Assembly: GCA_037951105.1 (NCBI GenBank)
Contig: JBAMJV010001321.1
Coordinates: 1 to 64,000, forward strand
DNA from: Echinarachnius parma
Taxonomy: Eukaryota; Echinodermata; Echinoidea; Clypeasteroida; Echinarachniidae
Direction: 5' to 3'
DNA length: 64,000 nt
A program made the translations under genes and the position numbers. The notes under the pieces are model-generated. The model saw nothing but the letters and a program-made list of their open reading frames with translations. It searched no databases and was not told where the DNA came from. The first letter of the stretch is position 1. Each line of letters starts with the position of its first letter. Positions 57,000 through 64,000 of this stretch are shown piece after piece.

Positions 57000-57480
57000 G
57001 TATAGTCGAGTTTTTGGTAAAGAGAGTAAACTTTTTGTAAAAATGAATTATGGTAACCAAAGCCTGCACCACTTAAATACAAATGAACAGTGAAACTATA
57101 CTTATCCTTAAAAGGAATTTAAATTCACAAACGACTGAGTAAAGAGCCTGTAAACATTCAAACAGAAGTGTTAATGATAAAGATGGCGCTCTGTTTTAAC
57201 GCGTTAATAAACTGAATAAGTTAAGTATTTAACTCGAAAATACGCGTTTAACGAGATTGTACGCTCGGAGAGCCGGGTAGGAGTATATAATATGGAGAGA
57301 TGGCCTTGCTGTTAACAGGTAAGCGTACCCGTACATGTCATGGAAATGTGACGACACTGCAACATACATGTATGATACCCAAATAGATTTATTTAATAAG
57401 ATTATGTACATGTATGTTTACAGGCTGTTCATAGTTATATGTATTGCACTGAATGATAGAGGAAAAATGATTAACTGTTA
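57000..57480 (+). repeat. diverged single copy of the 494-bp tandem unit
   Basis: Shares, in order, TATAGTCGAGTTTTTGGTAA, ACTCGAAAATACGCGTTTAA, GGTAAGCGTACCCGTA, ATGATACCCAAATAGA and TTTACAGGCTGTTCATAGTT with 62655-64000. It may represent the ancestral, unamplified unit. Its start resembles the end of TTAA family 2. Confidence 0.8.
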
Positions 57481-58408
57481 ATCCCGGTCTGTACCACTGA
57501 CCTCCACTCGGTGGTCTGTACGAACGCCCGGCCCAGAATCCACCACTTCTCAATTGCTCCATTGCTGCCCATCGTCGCTCCTTACACCGGTTACGACCAT
57601 CTGTCAGGCTACATGACGAAATTTAGCCCGAGTAATGTTCTCGTGTGCTCTTTTCGTGAGCCTCTGCTCACCGTTCATGTTCTTGCCTGTGTTTCTTTTT
57701 AATAATTATTGTTTTAGCCTTAGCCCACACTCTCAAAGATTGGGGGGAATATAGAGTTGTGGCATGGTACTATTATCTTTCTTTTATTGCGTTGTCATTA
57801 GCTGATGATAGAGTACCCAACCCACTCTAGATACCAATAAGAGATTATATAGGTCAGGGTGGTGTGGTGACACTGCAACATGTGGTCTTTATGTATAGTA
57901 TTTTATACTGTTATGACATGGCGTTGGGGGTATAGGCACGGAATATAACACCCCGAGGGATTTTAAATGCTATCGAGGGAAGAGTTTAATAAATAAGTAT
58001 CTTCTTCACGAAATAGCATTTGAAATCCCGAGAGTGGGAATATTCCGTCCTGTACCCGACAACAAATGTAATAACGGTTTATCGTATGACTGACAAAATC
58101 GTTTGCAACTCACTCATAAACATAATATGTACAGAAGCTACAATCATCACACACATGCTGCAGAATTCATGTGCCGAACAGTCGATCGGCGTACTTGTTG
58201 AAGTAAGGTATTGAAACGTCATTACGCGCGTAACTCGCCGTGATTAGCGCGTTCACGCTCGAAATATAATGTTTCGCGCTTAATAGTGCCATGGTATAAT
58301 TTATTATACTGATTATAACACCCCATCTGCCTGTACTATATTTACTAAGTCATGTGATAAACATGTATAGTCAAGATAAGGTTATAAGAAGATGTATGTT
58401 AACAAACT
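57481..58408. other. unassigned region
   Basis: Two short frames (57511, 58020) without recognisable domains; TTTCTTTTATTGCGTTGTCA at about 57780 recurs in the array downstream. No gene supported. Confidence 0.5.
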
Positions 58409-59926
58409 GTTCATAACGCGAATAACGCGAATATAATGGAAATATACGCGTCATACGCGATGGCATGTCTCAGAGAAAAAACTATGGGAGAGTTCGACTT
58501 GTTGCTATGGAAGCACATTGATACATAGGCGCATTTCATTGTCACGACTTGTTTATTATTTTTAAATGCGTACCTCGAACGCGTAAAAACGCGTATACAT
58601 GTACATAATTATACGCATTATTTTTTTGTTAATTATTATGTATGTCATGTAATTTCCATCATTTTTAATGCGTACCTTGAACGCGTAAAAACGTGTATAC
58701 ATATACGCATTATTCTCTTTCTTTTATTGCGTTGTCATTAGCTGATGATAGCTACTATGTTCGCAGACGTATAGATTATAAGAGGCCAATGTGCGCAGAG
58801 GTTATAGGTACGCATTTCAAAATTAGTTCCGTAAGGAAGCAAAATTGTATACGCGTTTTCCGTTCGAGGTATATTATACGATTTAAAAAATGATCGAAAT
58901 CAATTCCGTAAGGAAGCGAATTAAATAAAAAACATTTCACAAAACAATGATCGAATTAACGCCTTTTAAATAAATTTGGCGTACGAAACTGTTCATAACG
59001 CGAATAACGCGAATATAATGGAAATATACGCGTCATACGCGATGGCATAATATCTCAGAGAGAAAACTATGGGAGAGTTCGACTTGTTGCTATGGAAGCG
59101 CATTGAAACATAGGCGCATTTCATTGTCACGACTTGTTTATTATTTTTAAATGCGTACCTCGAACGCGTAAAAACGCGTATACATAATTATACGCATTAT
59201 TTTTTTTTCATTATTATGTATGTCATGTAATTTCCATCATTTTCAAATGCGTACCTTGAACGCGTAACAACGTGTATACATATACGCATTATGGTACTAT
59301 TCTCTTTCTTTTATTGCGTTATCATGCATTAGCTGATGATAGCTACGATGTTGGCAGACGTAGATTATAAGAGGCCAAGGTGCGCAGAGGTTATAGGTAC
59401 GCATTTCAAAATTAGTTTCGTAAGGAAGCAAAATCGGTAAGAACATTTCACAATCAAACAATGTTCGTAGTTCCGCGTATTTGATAAGTCTAGCGCCTAG
59501 CGGGCGAAAACAAATAAGTAGTCACAAAATAAAGAGCGCTTATCAAAGCGCTCTCGTATGTACGCGTTTTCCGTTCGAGGTATATTATACGATTTAAAAA
59601 ATGATCGAAATCAATTCCGTAAGGAAGCGATTTAAATAAAAACATTTCACAAAACAATGATCGAATTAACGCCTTTTAAATAAATTTGGCGTACGAAACT
59701 GTTCATAACGCGAAAAACGCGAATATAATGGAAATATACGCGTCATACGCGATGGCATAATATCTCAGAGAGAAAACTATGGGAGAGTTCGACTTGTTGC
59801 TATGGAAGCGCATTGATACATAGGCGCATTTCATTGTCACGACTTGTTTATTATTTTTAAATGCGTACCTCGAACGCGTAAAAACGCGTATACATAATTA
59901 TACGCATTATTTTTTTGTTTATTATT

Positions 59927-60667
59927 TGATTTGATTTGATTTGATTTGATTTGAATTTATTTCCATATTTCACAAAAATAAACATTGAACAAGCAATTAT
60001 ACAAACAGACAATTCATTCTAAAACAGTACAATTGTGACCCTGCCTCGTCAAACCCACAAAAAGTCGGCAAAAATCAGTTTGGACCTTTTTATATATTTG
60101 GAAAGAGTAGAATCTTAGCTTTAATTTGATATATACCCCAACAAATTTGGACCAGTATAACATGCTCAAAAGGCGATTAAATGTAGGAGAGTGAGCAAGT
60201 CTAGTTTTACGAAATAAGGAGAAAACGGCCTCTAAAGATTTTGGATCACCCAGACATGCAGTGCAGATAAACTTTTATAACTGCTTACAAATCATTTTTT
60301 GCATCGTTTCAAGACTCAATATTTTAACAGTCGATACGTGAAAACGTACATTTTCAGGTAAAGTAAATAAAATTTATATTTTGGCTTATAACACACAAAC
60401 CAATCTGGCGACTTTTTGTGGGTTTGACCAGACAGGGTCACAATTATATCAAGAAATTGAAGATTAATACAATAAGATAATACAATAAGATATAACATTA
60501 TCAATAATTTGTTTGCAAGTAACATAACGTGAAATATGGGGGAACCAAAAAGAAGCGAAGCTGGTAAAAATATTTGGTTCCCACAAGGGGTAATTGTGTC
60601 TTGTCAATATTAATCAAGAAAAAATGTAATAAAAGAAAACGAACAAGAAAACTAAAAACAAAAAGAA
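59927..60667. mobile_element. insertion within the 704-bp array
   Basis: Starts with (TTGAT)n and AATTTATTTCCATATTTCAC, the same style of junction as at 27681 and 37189, and ends before AACGCGTAAAAACGTG, where the array resumes. Confidence 0.75.
60035..60441. mobile_element. inverted-repeat MITE nested in that insertion
   Basis: GTGACCCTGCCTCGTCAAAC at the left and GTTTGACCAGACAGGGTCAC at the right, continuing inward as CCACAAAAAGTCG / CGACTTTTTGTGG, flanked by AATT. 407 bp. Confidence 0.85.
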
Positions 60668-62654
60668 ACGCGTAAAAACGTGTATACATATACGCATTAT
60701 TCTCTTTCTTTTATTGCGTTGTCATTAGCTGATGATAGCTACTATGTTTGCAGACGTAGATTATAAGAGGCCAAGGTGCGCAGAGGTTATAGGTACGCAT
60801 TTCAAAATTAGTTCCGTAAGGAAGCAAAATTGGTAAGAACATTTCACAATCAAACAATGTACGTAGTTAATCCGCGTATTTGATAAGTCTAGCGCCTAGC
60901 GGGCGAAAACAAATACATGTAAGTAGTCACAAAATAAAGAGCGCTTATCAAAGCGCTCTCGTATACGCGTTTTCCGTTCGAGGTATATTATACGATTTAA
61001 AAAATGATCGAAATCAATTCCGTAAGGAAGTGAATTAAATAAAAAACATTCCACAAAACAATGATCGAATTAACGCCTTTTAAATAAATTTGGCGTACGA
61101 AACTGTTCATAACGCGAATAACGCGAATATAATGGAAATATACGCGTCATACGCGATGGCATAATATCTCAGAGAGAAAACTATGGGAGAGTTCGACTTG
61201 TTGCTATGGAAGCGCATTGAAACATAGGCGCATTTCATTGTCACGACTTGTTTATTATTTTTAAATGCGTACCTCGAACGCGTAAAAACGCGTATACATA
61301 ATTATACCCATTATTTTTTTTTCATTATTATGTATGTCATGTAATTTCCATCATTTTTAAATGCGTATCTTGAACGCGTAAAAACGTGTATACATATACG
61401 CATTATGGTACTATTCTCTTTCTTTTATTGCGTTATCATTAGCTGATGATAGCTACGATGTTGGCAGACGTAGATTATAAGAGGCCAAGGTGCGCAGAGG
61501 TTATAGGTACGCATTTCAAAATTAGTTCCGTAAGGAAGCAAAATCGGTAAGAACATTTCACAATCAAACAATGTTCGTAGTTCCGCGTATTTGATAAGTC
61601 TAGCGCCAAGCGGGCGAAAACAAATAAGTAGTCACAAAATAAAGAGCGCTTATCAAAGCGCTCTCGTATACGCGTTTTCCGTTCGAGGTATATTATACGA
61701 TTTAAAAAATGATCGAAATCAATTCCGTAAGGAAGCGATTTAAATAAAAACCTTTCACAAAACAATGATCGAATTAACGCCTTTTAAATAAATTTGTCGT
61801 ACGAAACTGTTCATAACGCGAATAACGCGAATATAATGGAAATATACGCGTCATACGCGATGGCATAATATCTCAGAGAGAAAACTATGGGAGAGTTCGA
61901 CTTGTTGCTATGGAAGCGCATTGAAACATAGGCGCATTTCATTGTCACGACTTGTTTATTATTTTTAAATGCGTACCTCGAACGCGTAAAAACGCGTATA
62001 CATAATTATACGCATTATTTTTTTTTCATCATTATGTATGTCATGTAATTTCCATCATTTTCAAATGCGTACCTTGAACGCGTAACAACGTGTATACATA
62101 TACGCATTATGGTACTATTCTCTTTCTTTTATTGCGTTATCATTAGCTGATGATAGCTACGATGTTGGCAGACGTAGATTATAAGAGGCCAAGGTGCGCA
62201 GAGGTTATAGGTACGCATTTCAAAATTAGTTTCGTAAGGAAGCAAAATCGGTAAGAACATTTCACAATCAAACAATGTTCGTAGTTCCGCGTATTTGATA
62301 AGTCTAGCGCCAAGCGGGCGAAAACAAATAAGTAGTCACAAAATAAAGAGCGCTTATCAAAGCGCTCTCGTATACGCGTTTTCCGTTCGAGGTATATTAT
62401 ACGATTTAAAAAATGATCGAAATCAATTCCGTAAGGAAGCGATTTAAATAAAAACATTTCACAAAACAATGATCGAATTAACGCCTTTTAAATAAATTTG
62501 TCGTACGAAACTGTTCATAACGCGAAAAACGCGAATATAATGGAAATATACGCGTCATACGCGATGGCATAATATCTCAGAGAGAAAACTTTCCCCACCA
62601 TTTTCACTTTTCATTGTCACGACTTGTTTATTATTTTTAAATGCGTACCTCGAA

Positions 62655-64000
62655 CATATTATGATACCCAAATAGACCTATTTATTAAGACGATGTATGT
62701 TTACAGGCTGTTCATAGTTATATGTATTGCAATGATAGAGGCGAAATGATAAACGTATAGGGAGAGAGTAGAATGTATAGTTGAGTTCCGGTAAAAGGGG
62801 ATATGGTCAAACTGAAACGCTGTTTATATCAAAACCTATACACCATTCCATTACAAACTAATAGATTTATAATTACATCATGCTAGAAAAGGATACATAA
62901 TTACAAACAACTAAGCAAAAGGCCTGTAATATTCAGTCACAAAGAGCCGATAAACCGCAAGAGGGCGCACTAAAAAAAAAGGTTTTAACGCGTTAATAAA
63001 CTGAATAAGAAAAGTATTTAACTCGAAAATACGCGTTTAACGAGATTGTACGCTTGGAGAGGGAGGAGTATAATATGGGAGAGATCGCCTTGCTGCTAAG
63101 AGGTAAGCGTACCCGTATGATATGTCAGGGAGATGTGATGGCACTGCAACATATTATGATACCCAAATAGACCTATTTATTAAGACGATGTATGTTTACA
63201 GGCTGTTCATAGTTATATGTATTGCAATGATAGAGGCGAAATGATAAACGTATAGGGAGAGAGTAGAATGTATAGTTGAGTTCCGGTAAAAGGGGATATG
63301 GTCAAACTGAAACGCTGTTTATATCAAAACCTATACACCATTCCATTACAAACTAATAGATTTATAATTACATCATGCTAGAAAAGGATACATAATTACA
63401 AACAACTAAGCAAAAGGCTTGTAATATTCAGTCACAAAGAGCCGATAAACCGCAAGAGGGCGCACTAAAAAAAAGGTTTTAACGCGTTAATAAACTGAAT
63501 AAGAAAAGTATTTAACTCGAAAATACGCGTTTAACGAGATTGTACGCTTGGAGAGGGAGGAGTATAATATGGGAGAGATCGCCTTGCTGCTAAGAGGTAA
63601 GCGTACCCGTATGATATGTCAGGGAGATGTGATGGCACTGCAACATATTATGATACCCAAATAGACCTATTTATTAAGACGATGTATGTTTACAGGCTGT
63701 TCATAGTTATATGTATTGCAATGATAGAGGCGAAATGATAAACGTATAGGGAGAGAGTAGAATGTATAGTTGAGTTCCGGTAAAAGGGGATATGGTCAAA
63801 CTGAAACGCTGTTTATATCAAAACCTATACACCATTCCATTACAAACTAATAGATTTATAATTACATCATGCTAGAAAAGGATACATAATTACAAACAAC
63901 TAAGCAAAAGGCTTGTAATATTCAGTCACAAAGAGCCGATAAACCGCAAGAGGGCGCACTAAAAAAAAGGTTTTAACGCGTTAATAAACTGAATAAGAAA
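62655..64000 (+). repeat. 494-495-bp tandem repeat, runs off the window
   Basis: The marker CATATTATGATACCCAAATA is at 62655, 63150 and 63644. Units are nearly identical and include ACTCGAAAATACGCGTTTAA, GGTAAGCGTACCCGTATGAT and GTATAGTTGAGTTCCGGTAA. The array starts abruptly inside a 704-bp unit (after GCGTACCTCGAA), so the two tandem systems are fused. Confidence 0.95.

Larger units (their letters stand above)
58409..62654 (+). repeat. about 704-bp tandem array with ACGCGT palindromes
   Basis: The marker GTTCATAACGCGAA is at 58409, 58991, 59701, 61105, 61809 and 62513 (spacings 582, 710, 1404, 704, 704). The 1404 step is one unit lengthened by a roughly 740-bp insertion (59927-60667). It shares modules with the 48-51 kb array (CGTTCGAGGTA, AAGTCTAGCGCC, GCGGGCGAAAAC, AGCGCTTATCAAAGCGCT). 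Two identical-looking 96-codon minus-strand frames 704 bp apart are products of the repeat. Confidence 0.95.

Noticed and set aside
61475-62469. Two nearly identical 96-codon minus-strand frames
   Set aside because: Products of the 704-bp tandem repeat; spacing equals the repeat period and no domain is recognisable.

Overview
This is an animal nuclear genomic window, AT-rich, intron-rich and full of interspersed and tandem repeats. It has no bacterial operons, plasmid or viral genes. The dense mix of short inverted-repeat elements, tRNA-derived SINE-like sequences and unusual tandem arrays suggests a marine invertebrate deuterostome, with a sea-urchin-like echinoderm my best guess. That assignment is inference from repeat style and from the gene, not from a marker sequence.

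The only protein-coding gene I can support lies on the + strand from about 6834 to beyond 31131. Eight coding exons (7011-7341, 14789-14848, 15479-15621, 16155-16289, 21573-21693, 24004-24120, 26213-26308, 31033-31131) have GT/AG borders and join in one continuous reading frame. They give the first 367 residues of a protein with this order: a p85-type SH3 domain, a degenerate C1 zinc finger, a SAM domain, a complete C1 zinc finger, and the start of a RhoGAP/BH domain. The SH3 closely resembles that of the class IA PI3-kinase regulatory subunit p85. I therefore read the gene as an invertebrate p85-like adaptor (or a RhoGAP with a p85-like SH3) carrying SAM and C1 modules that vertebrate p85 lacks. 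The rest of the RhoGAP domain and any SH2 domains are not recognisable downstream, so the next intron is very long or the gene is broken.

Four of these exons have local, partly decayed duplicates that mostly carry their own splice acceptor. The SAM end exon is preceded by six such acceptor-exon copies (20638-21572). Both halves of the canonical C1 and the RhoGAP exon each have one or two decayed copies nearby.

Layout: 1-3610 holds three copies of one dispersed repeat with nested DNA elements and (AAT)n tracts. Positions 3611-6833 are mostly unassigned. 6834-31131 is the gene, with introns full of MITE-like elements, a 21-bp minisatellite (12985-13705) and SINEs. 31132-39268 is repeats only. 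39269-44487 is a roughly 100-bp satellite organised as two exact 2304-bp higher-order blocks. 44488-48100 is mixed repeats. 48170-51250 and 58409-62654 are two related tandem arrays rich in ACGCGT palindromes. 51260-58400 contains two DNA transposon remnants and one unexplained exon-like segment. 62655-64000 is a 494-495-bp tandem repeat running off the end. At least six elements flanked by TTAA form a recurring theme.
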